64,000 nt of DNA from an uncultured Persicobacter sp. (GTDB taxonomy: Bacteria > Bacteroidota > Bacteroidia > Cytophagales > Cyclobacteriaceae): NCBI GenBank assembly GCA_947498325.1, contig CANMKE010000005.1:62001-126000 (forward strand), given 5' to 3'. A model generated the notes under the pieces. That model had not been told where the DNA came from. It saw nothing but the letters and a program-made list of their open reading frames with translations, and did no database searches. Shown here piece after piece: positions 42,028 through 51,322 of the stretch. The position numbers were made by a program, and so were the translations under genes. Positions within the stretch are counted from its first letter, which is position 1; each line of letters starts with the position of its first letter.

Positions 42028-44253
42028 TTATTTCATTGAGTGTTCAGCATCTAAAAAGCTCACGGGAGTATTGGTGGCTTTTTTTCCACAGTTTTCTTTT
42101 TGGCAAGACTTTGAACAAGGAAGTTGCTCGGCTGTTTTGCTATCACTTTGTCCAATTCCGATGATCATTGGGGCAATTACCAATGAAACGATGGACATCA
42201 ATTTAATCAAAATGTTCATCGATGGGCCAGAAGTATCCTTGAAAGGATCTCCTACGGTGTCACCTGTTACAGAGGCTTTATGAGGCTCAGAACCTTTATA
42301 GAATGTTTCTCCTTCAATAACGGCACCTTTTTCAAAAGTCTTTTTGGCGTTATCCCAAGCTCCACCAGCATTGTTTTGGAACATGCCCATCAATACACCA
42401 GAAGCGGTTACACCAGCCAAAAGTCCACCTAAAACTTCAGGGCCGAAGATAAAGCCCACAACGATTGGCGTCAATAAAGCCAACAAGCCTGGAGGGACCA
42501 TCTCTTTAATAGATGCCTGTGTCGAAATGGCTACACACTTATCATATTCTGGAGTTGCTTTGTACTCCATGATCCCTGGAATTTCACGGAACTGTCGGCG
42601 TACCTCATGCACCATAGCCATTGCCGCACGACCAACAGCCGCGATAGCCATGGAAGAGAACAAGAATGGAATCATGGCACCAACAAACATTCCGGAAAGG
42701 ACTTCAGCCTTAAAAATATCAATTGAAGTAATGCCCGACAAACCAACAAAAGCAGCGAACAACGCCAAAGAAGTTAAGGCTGCTGAAGCAATCGCGAATC
42801 CTTTACCTGTTGCGGCAGTGGTGTTTCCTACAGCATCAAGTTTATCAGTACGTTCACGAACAATTTCAGGTAATCCACTCATTTCCGCAATACCACCTGC
42901 ATTATCAGCAATAGGACCAAAAGCATCAATGGCAAGTTGCATGGCTGTGGTTGCCATCATACCTGCAGCTGCAATGGCTACACCATATAAACCTGCAAAA
43001 TGATTTGACAAGAAAATACCTGCAGCTAAAACCAACATTGGTATCGCTGTAGATTGCATTCCGATCGAAAGACCACCGATAATATTAGTCGCATGCCCTG
43101 TTGATGATTGATGAATGATTGAGTTCACAGGTTTCTTACCCATTGCGGTGTAATATTCCGTAATAATCGACATCAAAGCACCTACGATCAGCCCAACAAC
43201 AATGGCATAGAATACATCCATTGAAGTAAATTCATGTCCACGAATAGTCATGGTGTCTGCCATCATCCATTTTACAAGGAAGAATGATGTAATTGCTGTC
43301 AATATAATCGACGACCAGTTCCCTAAGTTCAAGGCTTGCTGTACATCACCTTCTTCATCTTTCACACGCACAAACTGTACACCGATAATCGAGAAAATAA
43401 TACCTAAACCTGCAATAACCATCGGCAACAGGATCGGAGCCATTCCGCCAAATTGGTCATTAGAAACAATCTCTCTACCCAATACCATAGTGGCCAAAAT
43501 TGTGGCTACGTATGAACCGAAAAGGTCAGCACCCATACCAGCTACATCACCCACATTATCACCAACGTTATCGGCAATAGTGGCAGGGTTTCTAACATCA
43601 TCCTCAGGAATGTCCTGCTCTACTTTACCTACTAAATCGGCACCAACATCGGCTGCTTTAGTGTAAATACCACCACCTACACGAGCGAATAATGCGATTG
43701 ATTCCGCTCCAAGGGAGAAACCTGAAAGCACTTCCAACGCCATTTGCATTTCATGTCCATTTACACCAGCGTCATGGCCAACAAACATATAAAAGAAAAT
43801 GATGAACAAACTGCCAAGTCCCAATACCGCAAGACCAGCAACTCCAAGTCCCATCACGGCACCACCAGTAAATGCAACATTCAGAGCCTTACTTAATGAA
43901 GTTCGTGCCGCCTGTGTTGTTCTTACATTGGCTTTTGTTGCCACTTTCATTCCGATGTAACCTGCAAATGCAGAAAATACCGCACCGATAATAAAAGCAA
44001 TGGCAATCACCGGGCTTGAAGTATCAACGGCATAGCCTGAATAGGCAAGCAGTAATCCTGCGATAATGGCAAAGTAAGTCATTACCTTCCATTCCGCTTT
44101 TAAAAATGCCATTGCACCATCGGCAATGTATTTCGAGAGTTCGGTCATCTTCTGATCCCCTGACTCCTGTTTATCTACCCAAGCTGATTTTACAGCGGTG
44201 TAGATAAGGCCTACTATTCCCAAGACAGGAACAATAAAAATGAAATTTTCCAT
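42028..44253 (-). CDS. hppA: K+-stimulated membrane-bound pyrophosphatase (H+ or Na+ pump)
   Basis: 741-residue integral membrane pyrophosphatase that couples PPi hydrolysis to cation pumping, with about 16 transmembrane helices. The substrate-site motifs G-A-D-L-V-G-K-V-E and D-N-V-G-D-N-V-G-D are present. The [10 protein letters not shown] block has Ala where K+-independent enzymes have Lys, so this is a K+-dependent type. Whether Na+ or H+ is pumped cannot be decided by eye. A short polar C-terminal tail carries [10 protein letters not shown], an unusual cysteine cluster after the last helix. Single gene with a terminator. Confidence 0.96.
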   Translation of the reverse strand: MENFIFIVPVLGIVGLIYTAVKSAWVDKQESGDQKMTELSKYIADGAMAFLKAEWKVMTYFAIIAGLLLAYSGYAVDTSSPVIAIAFIIGAVFSAFAGYIGMKVATKANVRTTQAARTSLSKALNVAFTGGAVMGLGVAGLAVLGLGSLFIIFFYMFVGHDAGVNGHEMQMALEVLSGFSLGAESIALFARVGGGIYTKAADVGADLVGKVEQDIPEDDVRNPATIADNVGDNVGDVAGMGADLFGSYVATILATMVLGREIVSNDQFGGMAPILLPMVIAGLGIIFSIIGVQFVRVKDEEGDVQQALNLGNWSSIILTAITSFFLVKWMMADTMTIRGHEFTSMDVFYAIVVGLIVGALMSIITEYYTAMGKKPVNSIIHQSSTGHATNIIGGLSIGMQSTAIPMLVLAAGIFLSNHFAGLYGVAIAAAGMMATTAMQLAIDAFGPIADNAGGIAEMSGLPEIVRERTDKLDAVGNTTAATGKGFAIASAALTSLALFAAFVGLSGITSIDIFKAEVLSGMFVGAMIPFLFSSMAIAAVGRAAMAMVHEVRRQFREIPGIMEYKATPEYDKCVAISTQASIKEMVPPGLLALLTPIVVGFIFGPEVLGGLLAGVTASGVLMGMFQNNAGGAWDNAKKTFEKGAVIEGETFYKGSEPHKASVTGDTVGDPFKDTSGPSMNILIKLMSIVSLVIAPMIIGIGQSDSKTAEQLPCSKSCQKENCGKKATNTPVSFLDAEHSMK

Positions 44254-44416
44254 ACTGTTGAATGAATTAAAAAAATGATACCAAAAAAAATTGTATTTTA
44301 TAGGGTATCCTAAAAAACTATAATTCTATAATTAATTTGAATTGAGCATTAAATTAAAGAAATTTCCACAATAAATAATGATGATAAACTTCATGTTTAT
44401 TTAAAAATAATGCGAC

Positions 44417-44950
44417 ATGTTTAATATTTCTGAGGAATTTGTGGTGCGGTTTGGTACAATCGATGATATTGATCAGATTTTTGATAATATTCAAAGTATA
44501 AAAATTGAAATGAGTGAGCAGAAAATTGCGCAGTGGCCGCTCGATAAGGATTACCCGAGTAAAGAAATGATCAAGACTGATTTGCTCAACAGTCAGTATT
44601 TTATATTAGAGAAAAACAAGGAATATGCGGGCTCAGTGGTTTTAAATACCATCACCACGCCCCCATATAGTGAGATTTCATGGAATGGGAAGCATTTTTT
44701 AGCCGTTCACCGTTTGGCAACTGTAAAGGCGTTCAGAAAAGATGATGCAGGTCAGTTACTGATGAGTTTTGCTGAGGAATGGGCGTTGGCTCATCATCAG
44801 GATAGTATTCGTTTGGATACCTATTCACATAACCGCAGGGCAAATAAGTTTTATCAATCCTGTGGGTTCACACAGGTCGGAAAGATCAATCTGCCCTGGA
44901 TGCCCGAGCAGTATTATTGTTATGAGAAGTTACTATCAGTGGCTGATTAA
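44417..44950 (+). CDS. GNAT-family N-acetyltransferase
   Basis: 177 residues with the GNAT fold: beta strand/helix start V-V-R-F-G-T-I-D-D-I, the acetyl-CoA pyrophosphate loop near K-A-F-R-K-D-D-A-G-Q-L-L, and the C-terminal D-T-Y-S-H-N-R-R-A-N-K-F-Y strand-helix typical of the family. The substrate (amine, peptide or small molecule) is unknown. Single gene, divergent from the pyrophosphatase gene. Confidence 0.85.
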   Translation: MFNISEEFVVRFGTIDDIDQIFDNIQSIKIEMSEQKIAQWPLDKDYPSKEMIKTDLLNSQYFILEKNKEYAGSVVLNTITTPPYSEISWNGKHFLAVHRLATVKAFRKDDAGQLLMSFAEEWALAHHQDSIRLDTYSHNRRANKFYQSCGFTQVGKINLPWMPEQYYCYEKLLSVAD

Positions 44951-45127
44951 GTAACAAATGCTTGATTTTAAACCTTATTAAGTGCGCAAATGCGCTATTT
45001 ATCGATCAGTTTTAGGATAAAAATAATTTTTTTATCCAAATGAATTAGATTGTTATAACTTGCGATCCTTTTTGTATAATTAGCATATCGTCCTTTTACC
45101 CTCATCAATCTTAAATGTGTATTCTAT

Positions 45128-45940
45128 ATGTCTGCGACATTGAAAAGAAAAATTCACGAAATAGTATTTGAAGCCGATACCAAAGCGGGAAAAACCTTCG
45201 ATGTGGTCTTACTGATCCTGATTCTGCTGAGTATTTTGGTGGTCAGTTTAGAAAGTGTTTACACAATTAATAAGGTCTACGGTGTAGCCCTTCGGTGGAT
45301 CGAGTGGGTTCTGACAATTCTTTTCACTTTCGAGTATATTTTGCGGGTTTGGCTTGTAAATAAAGCAAGGCATTACATGTTAAGTTTTTTCGGCATTGTT
45401 GATTTGCTTTCGATCTTGCCGACTTTTCTGAGCCTGGTTATTGTTGGCTCGCAATCTTTGCTCATTTTCCGGTCTTTGCGATTGCTTCGGATTTTTCGAG
45501 TGTTTAAACTCGGAAGGTATTTAGGGGAGGGGCAACAGTTGGTTGATGCTATGCGGGCGAGCCGAGCAAAGATTATTGTGTTTGTCTCCGCTGTTTTAAC
45601 GGTTGCGCTAATTTTAGGTACTTTTATGTATTTGGTGGAAGGGGCTGAAAACGGCTTTACCAGTATTCCACGCTCTTTTTATTGGGCGATTGTAACCATG
45701 ACCACCGTGGGTTATGGCGACATTGCTCCCCAAACGGTCATTGGGCAAAGTATAGCGACTTTATTAATGGTGTTGGGGTATGGGATTATCGCAGTGCCCA
45801 CAGGCATTGTTTCTGTGGAATTCAGTGCAAAAAAGAATGTCGCTGAAACGGTCAGTACACAGGTTTGTCAGCATTGCAGTAAAGAGGGGCATGATGCTGA
45901 TGCGCATTATTGTAAATATTGCGGACATCATTTGCTATAA
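45128..45940 (+). CDS. Voltage-gated potassium channel with C-terminal zinc ribbon
   Basis: 270-residue six-helix channel of the KvAP/Kch type. Helices S1-S4 occupy residues about 25-135; S4 carries regular arginines (R115, R118, R121, R124, R130 region: R-S-L-R-L-L-R-I-F-R-V-F-K-L-G-R). The selectivity filter T-T-V-G-Y-G-D lies at 192-198 between S5 and S6. Unusually, the cytoplasmic tail ends in a zinc ribbon: C247-x-x-C250 and C262-x-x-C265. The family forms tetramers. The ribbon probably mediates assembly or gating by metal or redox state; that is inference. Confidence 0.92.
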   Translation: MSATLKRKIHEIVFEADTKAGKTFDVVLLILILLSILVVSLESVYTINKVYGVALRWIEWVLTILFTFEYILRVWLVNKARHYMLSFFGIVDLLSILPTFLSLVIVGSQSLLIFRSLRLLRIFRVFKLGRYLGEGQQLVDAMRASRAKIIVFVSAVLTVALILGTFMYLVEGAENGFTSIPRSFYWAIVTMTTVGYGDIAPQTVIGQSIATLLMVLGYGIIAVPTGIVSVEFSAKKNVAETVSTQVCQHCSKEGHDADAHYCKYCGHHLL

Positions 45941-46034
45941 ATGTCGGTGTGCTTTCATTTTAGTTAAAATCATCAGTTTTATATATAATTTAGCGTTTGA
46001 CTTACGTAAATTATATTAAACAAAAAACCTGATT

Positions 46035-46724
46035 ATGAAACTTGTAAAGCAACCCTTTTTGTTGTTCTTGTTTTTTGCACTTATTTCAAGTTCAAGCTGT
46101 AGCGACGATAACAACAATTCGACCACGCCAAATCCTACTGAGGCCACTTATGAAGTGACCTTTACATTTGACTGGAGTGAAAAAAATTTCCCAGCAGATT
46201 ATCCTTCTAACCCTCATTTTTCCCCACTTATTGGATGGTCTCATAAAGATACAGACTACCTGAAAATTGGAACCATGGCCACCGAGGGGATTAAAATTAT
46301 GGCCGAAACGGGTGGTACAAGTACGATGAAATCGGAACTGGATAAGATGATTGCGGACGGCGAAGGGTTGCAGAGTGTAATCGGAAGTGGCGTGTCAGGC
46401 AGTGGCGTAGGTGCCATTACAGTCGAAATCAAGGTTAATAATCAATATCCGATGGTTTCATTGGTAACGATGGTTGCGCCGAGCCCTGATTGGTATGTAG
46501 GAGCGGTAAATGTTTCTTTGCTTGAAAATGGTGAATTCGTGAGCATGAAAACAATCGAAGAATTACCTGTATATGACGCCGGGACTGATAGCGGATCGAC
46601 CTATACCTCACCAAATGCGCCTACTGATCCCAAAGAAAATATCAGTATGTTTGTCAGTGCTCCGTTGGGAGATGGTACAGAACTTATCGGCACCATTGCA
46701 AGTGTAACTTTTAAGAAAAAGTAA
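46035..46724 (+). CDS. Spondin-N domain lipoprotein
   Basis: 229-residue lipoprotein (Cys22 in S-S-S-S-C) with a short Asn/Thr/Pro linker then a Spondin_N domain (residues about 35-225). The family features are visible: F-T-F-D-W near the start, H-F-S-P-L-I-G-W-S-H, S-P-D-W-Y-V-G-A and Y-D-A-G-T-D-S-G. In animals this domain binds divalent metal and extracellular matrix; in bacteria its role is not established. The lipid anchor puts it on the cell surface or periplasm, where adhesion is plausible. Single gene. Confidence 0.87.
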   Translation: MKLVKQPFLLFLFFALISSSSCSDDNNNSTTPNPTEATYEVTFTFDWSEKNFPADYPSNPHFSPLIGWSHKDTDYLKIGTMATEGIKIMAETGGTSTMKSELDKMIADGEGLQSVIGSGVSGSGVGAITVEIKVNNQYPMVSLVTMVAPSPDWYVGAVNVSLLENGEFVSMKTIEELPVYDAGTDSGSTYTSPNAPTDPKENISMFVSAPLGDGTELIGTIASVTFKKK

Positions 46725-46849
46725 GGCTGATTTTTCACATAGCCATTTTGCGATTATTTTTTCAGCTATAGGCTGTGATTATACGCTTATAATTTTCTCT
46801 TTTACCAATAGGTTGATAACTTTCCATTAAGTTACTCAACCTTTTTTTT

Positions 46850-47662
46850 ATGAAACGGATTATTTTTCTGGTTATTTTTTTAGCCGTTAGCCAATTAGCA
46901 TTTTCTGCACAAGTTGATACCATCAAGGTTCGGTCAGCTGCCATGAAAACAATGATAAAAAATGTAGTGATTTCCCCTGAAGGAAAAGGGAATGTACATT
47001 ACCCTGTCCTGTATTTACTCCATGGTGCTTTTGGAGATTACAGCAGCTGGATAAAAAATGCCCCGAATATCAAGCAGTTGGTGGATCAGCATAAAATAAT
47101 CGTGATATGCCCTGAGGGCGGTTTCAATAGTTGGTATTTTGACAGCCCAATTGATCCTAAATTTCAATATGAAACCTATATCATGCGAGAATTGATCACC
47201 TATATTGATCAGCATTACAAAACCTTGCCAGATAGAGCCCATCGGGCGATTGCGGGTTTAAGTATGGGAGGTCATGGCGCATTCTACCTCGGTATTCGTC
47301 ATCAGGAAACATTTGGTGCAATAGGAGCCATGAGTGGGGGCCTTGATATTCGTCCTTTCGCTACAAAATGGGACATTTCCAAAAGAATAGGGACCATCGA
47401 GCAGTATCCTGATCGGTGGGAGTCTCGGGCCGTGATCAATATGGTTGATCAATTGATTGGAACGGACATCAAAATTATCATGGATTGTGGTGATGAAGAC
47501 TTCTTTTATGGCGTTAACAAAGCAGTGCACCGCAAACTGATGAGGGAAGGAGTTCCGCATGATTTCACCATCCGTCCTGGAGGGCATAATTGGAAATATT
47601 GGTCCAATAGCATTGAATACCAAATGTTATTTTTCGACAGATTCTTTCGAAAAAAGGGTTAA
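46850..47662 (+). CDS. Secreted esterase / acyltransferase-like alpha/beta hydrolase (esterase D / Ag85 family)
   Basis: 270 residues with a signal peptide (about 1-20). Catalytic triad motifs: nucleophile in G-L-S-M-G-G-H, acid in D-C-G-D-E-D-F, and His in R-P-G-G-H-N-W. It follows the feruloyl-esterase/esterase D type with Y-L-L-H-G-A-F-G and I-V-I-C-P-E-G. It could de-esterify plant or algal polysaccharides or serve as a general secreted esterase. The stop lies only 5 nt from the convergent DUF457 gene stop. Confidence 0.87.
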   Translation: MKRIIFLVIFLAVSQLAFSAQVDTIKVRSAAMKTMIKNVVISPEGKGNVHYPVLYLLHGAFGDYSSWIKNAPNIKQLVDQHKIIVICPEGGFNSWYFDSPIDPKFQYETYIMRELITYIDQHYKTLPDRAHRAIAGLSMGGHGAFYLGIRHQETFGAIGAMSGGLDIRPFATKWDISKRIGTIEQYPDRWESRAVINMVDQLIGTDIKIIMDCGDEDFFYGVNKAVHRKLMREGVPHDFTIRPGGHNWKYWSNSIEYQMLFFDRFFRKKG

Positions 47663-47667
47663 GTAAT

Positions 47668-48378
47668 TTAAATCAGGTGCTGAACTTGCGTAGCCACCCA
47701 TTTACAAGCCGAAGTCACATACATCAGGTTTTCTGTGTAGGATGACTCCCAAATAAATAGCCCAATTGTGATTGTTGCTGCCCAAACGGCCATATAAGGC
47801 CATGGCTTTTTGAAGTTGAATATGGTCATGGCTGTTCCCAGTGATTTTTTCATTCCCATAATACTATACAATTCATCGAGCGTCAAATGAACCATATAGC
47901 CTATGAAAAAGGAGGAGATGATGCGAAAGATAAATGCCTTCGAATAGCCGTTTATAGTAATGAACAGTACATGATACTGGTTCGTCACTTTGAAGGCATA
48001 GCCGATTGATAAGGCAAGGAGTAGGGCCATGGGGATGGAGTGAAAAATTCCCCGATGTCGTGTGAATTTAAAGAAGATGGGTTTAACGATATACATCGTA
48101 AGCACTACGGTTAAGCCCAGCAAAGGTAACAGCTCCAGGAAGTTTAAGACTGGTTTTAAAATAAAGCATAAGAAGAGGCCTAAACTTACACCAAGACATT
48201 TAAAAAAATATTTGGTAATAATTGCATTTTTTGAATCTACATCAGGAGCAATACTTCCAATAAAGCAGAGTAAACCCAAGCCAATCGCCGGCATTAGGGA
48301 TTCTGTGGCCATATAATTGAGTGCTAATACTGCGCCACAGCCTGCACCTACTGTTGCATGTGTTCCAAAGTTTGCCAT
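47668..48378 (-). CDS. Membrane-bound metal-dependent hydrolase-like protein (YdjM / DUF457)
   Basis: 236 residues with about five or six hydrophobic helices. Family landmarks are H7 and A-T in the N terminus, G-S-I-A-P-D-V-D-S (about residue 40-48), R-G-I-F-H-S-I-P (about 114) and H-L-T-L-D-E (about 165), the His/Asp residues thought to hold metal in YdjM/LexA-regulated proteins. Substrate unknown. A TAGATTTG element lies about 40 nt upstream on the minus strand. Confidence 0.85.
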   Translation of the reverse strand: MANFGTHATVGAGCGAVLALNYMATESLMPAIGLGLLCFIGSIAPDVDSKNAIITKYFFKCLGVSLGLFLCFILKPVLNFLELLPLLGLTVVLTMYIVKPIFFKFTRHRGIFHSIPMALLLALSIGYAFKVTNQYHVLFITINGYSKAFIFRIISSFFIGYMVHLTLDELYSIMGMKKSLGTAMTIFNFKKPWPYMAVWAATITIGLFIWESSYTENLMYVTSACKWVATQVQHLI

Positions 48379-48418
48379 TGATTAATTATTTCAAGCATGA
48401 AACTATTTTGTAATGACG

Positions 48419-48426
48419 CAAATCTA
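48419..48426 (-). promoter_or_regulatory. -7 element of the DUF457 gene
   Basis: TAGATTTG (rc of 48419-48426), followed by C on the minus strand, is a full TAnnTTTG match; no matching TTTG at the usual distance is found. Confidence 0.4.
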
Positions 48427-48578
48427 ACCAAAAAAATGACGGTCGGAAAGGCGCTTGGCGATTTATGGAAATTAATTGTTTAAAATAACCGTATTTATTA
48501 CATGGTAATGCGCCTGTCTATGTAAACATCGTGCAAAAATATAGTTGAAAGATTAAACGTGTTTCTATTTATATTGTC

Positions 48579-49697
48579 ATGGTAAAAATTTTAGTCGTTG
48601 AAGACGAACATCACATTCGTGAAAACCTGGTCGATTTTTTGACTTTTAAAAAATACCAAGTCGCTGGTGCTGCCAATGGTATTGAGGGCTTGGAGTTGTA
48701 CGATTCATTTAAGCCAGACTTGGTCATTTGTGATGTGATGATGCCTCAGATGGATGGCTATGAGTTCCTTAATGTACTTCGGAACGAGAAAAAACATCAC
48801 CATATTCCTTTTCTGTTTCTTACCGCCAAAGCGAGCCGTCAGGATTTTCGAGAGGGGATGAATGCAGGAGCGGATGATTTTATTACCAAGCCTTTTACTT
48901 TTCAGGAAGTCGAAGAGGCAATTGAAAGTCGAATGAATCAAAAGATTCATCGGGTAAATTCCCTGAAAGCGCAGTTGGATGATCTGAGAATAAATCTTGA
49001 GAAAATTTCTGATCAGGGAGATGATGGTACAGGAACTGTTGGCGAGTTAAAGGGACAAATTGAAGAACTCAATAATGTGCTCGGGAAGAAGAATCAACAA
49101 ATTGAGGACGTTTCTTTTATTGCGAGTCATAAGGTTCGAGCTCCTTTATGTAACATTCTTGGTTTGCTCGATCTGGCAAAAGAAGAAGAAATTATGCTTG
49201 ATGATGAATTTGTAGATTTAATCAAGCATTCTGCAAGAGTATTGGATGAATCTATTCACCAGTTAAATGATCGTATTCACCATGTAGTGGAAACCATCAA
49301 TGAAGGGGACCTGGAATCTATTAAGTCTATATTTTTAATTGATGACGATCCTTTTCAGCATAAAATCAATGCAAGAATTTTATCCAAAAACCTGACGGAT
49401 ATCGATATTAAAACTTTCCTTGATCCCATGGATGCTTTACAGGCATTTAAGGTTGAGGCACCAGATTTAATGTTACTTGATATTAATATGCCTGAAATGA
49501 ATGGTTGGCAATTTTTGGACCACTTACTGGAATTGCCTCACCCGAAAAAAACAAGGATATTTATGCTCTCCTCATCCATTGATACCAATGATGAGAAGAA
49601 AGCTTTCCGATATGATATTGTTCAGGGTTTTATCAATAAACCTTTGTCCAAGGCACATATCGGAAAACTGTTTACCAAAGCAGATATTAAAGCATAG
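48579..49697 (+). CDS. REC-DHp-REC protein (two receivers flanking a phosphoacceptor helix pair, no kinase domain)
   Basis: 372 residues. The first receiver (1-120) has D52 as phospho-acceptor plus K104; the second (about 248-370) has D301. Between them a coiled coil (about 125-175) leads into V-S-F-I-A-S-H184-K-V-R-A-P, the H-box of PAS-type Bacteroidota histidine kinases, and a second helix. No ATP-binding G boxes follow; instead the second receiver begins about 65 residues later. The His domain therefore cannot autophosphorylate and probably relays phosphate between the two receivers, like an Hpt or Spo0B. No cognate kinase is adjacent; the nearest is the hybrid kinase at 34725. Confidence 0.88.
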   Translation: MVKILVVEDEHHIRENLVDFLTFKKYQVAGAANGIEGLELYDSFKPDLVICDVMMPQMDGYEFLNVLRNEKKHHHIPFLFLTAKASRQDFREGMNAGADDFITKPFTFQEVEEAIESRMNQKIHRVNSLKAQLDDLRINLEKISDQGDDGTGTVGELKGQIEELNNVLGKKNQQIEDVSFIASHKVRAPLCNILGLLDLAKEEEIMLDDEFVDLIKHSARVLDESIHQLNDRIHHVVETINEGDLESIKSIFLIDDDPFQHKINARILSKNLTDIDIKTFLDPMDALQAFKVEAPDLMLLDINMPEMNGWQFLDHLLELPHPKKTRIFMLSSSIDTNDEKKAFRYDIVQGFINKPLSKAHIGKLFTKADIKA

Positions 49698-49737
49698 TTG
49701 CTTTATTTCCAGGTTAAGAAATCACCCGAAAATTAGA

Positions 49738-51099
49738 TTACACGTTATGAGCAGCTGAAGGAATTTGGCTGCTCAATTTTTTCCAGCTGTTGGCCAGAAA
49801 AAACATGGTCAATATAAATGCTAAGAAGTCAGCGATTGGAATAGCATAGAAAACACCATCAATACCATAAAATTGTGGAAGAATGATGATCAGCGGAATG
49901 ATGAAAATCACCTGACGGGAAAGGGTCAGGAATAAGGCGGGTAACGCCTTGCCAATAGCCTGGTAATAACTGGCCCCGAGCATTTGAATACCAATTACAG
50001 GTAGTGAGATAGAAATAATTCTCAAGGTGTGGGCCGCGGCAGTAATTAACCGTTCTTCTTTTGAAAACAGACTCATGATAGGGTGCGCAAAAATGAAGAT
50101 CAACACAAAGCACACCACCGAAATTGCAGTGATCATTATGGAAGAGGTTTTCAGCGTCAGTTTTACCCTGTCTAACAGTTTTGCTCCAATGTTATATCCC
50201 ACCAATGGAATAAAACCTTGAACGATACCAATCATCGGGAAGAAGGTAAACATCATCACACGGTAAATCAGTCCGTAAATTGCCACGTAAAATTCATTCC
50301 CAAAGTGTACCAGAGAATTGTTGATCATTGCGGCGATAATGGCCGCAGCACCCTGTCGGGCAAGGGTTGAGGATCCTATAGAAAAGGTTTCTTTGATAAT
50401 GGCCCAGTCTGGAGTCCAATAAGCGGGTGAAAGCGAAAGAATACTTTTCTTACTGGCGAAAAAGATCATTAAATAGGCTGCCGAGGCTACTTGCGCAATA
50501 AATGTTGCCCATGCTGCTCCTGCAATGCCCATTTTAAAGGTGATCATAAATAATGCATCAAGGATGATATTCAGAAAGGCGGAAAACAGCATCGCATACA
50601 TGGCTGTTTTTGAGGCCCCTTCTGATCGTGCGACGTTATTGCCCATCATGGCTAATCCCATAAAAGGAGCACCAAGAATGACGATTTTATAATAATTCAG
50701 TGCTTCATCAAAAATGGCTCCCTTAGCCCCAAAAATGGTTAAAATTGGTCGAGCAGCCAACAGGGAAACGGCGAGCGTAACCAGTCCGATTCCCCCTGCG
50801 AGAATTAACAAATTACCGAAAGTCCGCCTGGCTTGTTCTACATTTTTCGCGCCATAGTGGCGTGAGATGATGCTCGCTCCCCCCATGCCTATAGACATCC
50901 CGATCGCCGCGATCAGCATGGTAATGGGGAGAACAATAGATAAACCTCCAATCGCTTCTGTGCCAACAATACGGCCAACGAACATGGTATCAGCAATATT
51001 ATACATGGCCATCACCATAATACCAATCATGGCAGGCAGTGATAACTGAAGGAGTGCTTTATTAATAGGGTATTCTCTTAATATTTTTTCTTTACTCAT
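49738..51099 (-). CDS. MATE-family efflux transporter
   Basis: 453-residue inner-membrane protein with about 12 hydrophobic helices in two related halves, MATE type (NorM/DinF-like). The N-terminal N-K-A-L-L-Q-L-S-L-P-A-M-I-G-I segment and the A-T-F-I-A-Q / R-Q-G-A-A-A motifs fit the family. It exports cationic drugs or metabolites in exchange for Na+ or H+; the substrate is unknown. It converges with the REC-DHp-REC gene without a terminator between. Confidence 0.9.
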   Translation of the reverse strand: MSKEKILREYPINKALLQLSLPAMIGIMVMAMYNIADTMFVGRIVGTEAIGGLSIVLPITMLIAAIGMSIGMGGASIISRHYGAKNVEQARRTFGNLLILAGGIGLVTLAVSLLAARPILTIFGAKGAIFDEALNYYKIVILGAPFMGLAMMGNNVARSEGASKTAMYAMLFSAFLNIILDALFMITFKMGIAGAAWATFIAQVASAAYLMIFFASKKSILSLSPAYWTPDWAIIKETFSIGSSTLARQGAAAIIAAMINNSLVHFGNEFYVAIYGLIYRVMMFTFFPMIGIVQGFIPLVGYNIGAKLLDRVKLTLKTSSIMITAISVVCFVLIFIFAHPIMSLFSKEERLITAAAHTLRIISISLPVIGIQMLGASYYQAIGKALPALFLTLSRQVIFIIPLIIILPQFYGIDGVFYAIPIADFLAFILTMFFLANSWKKLSSQIPSAAHNV

Positions 51100-51203
51100 G
51101 GTGTTTATTTCCGTGTAAGTCGCAATTTAAGGCTTTTCAAGCATGATTGATGTCATGTTTCGGTCTTTCTTGTTAAGATTTGATTAATTTCCACCAACAG
51201 CAA

Positions 51204-51240
51204 AAAAAACGCTGCAATATATATTATTGCAGCGTTTTTT
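51204..51240. terminator. Terminator downstream of the S41 protease gene
   Basis: A long perfect stem: AAAAAACGCTGCAATA (51204-51219) with TATTGCAGCGTTTTTT (51225-51240), loop TATAT, T-tracts on both strands. It ends the leftward regulator-protease operon about 80 nt after the protease stop. Confidence 0.85.
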
Positions 51241-51322
51241 GAGTTGGCCCGTCATAGATCCGTGCACAGACTATAAAAGAATGGCCTACAGATGATAAAT
51301 AATTTGGTGGGGCCAGGTCTTT

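Noticed and set aside
42344-43003. 219-codon rightward frame.
   Set aside because: It lies wholly antisense to the pyrophosphatase gene, whose strong family match and codon pattern explain the open frame.
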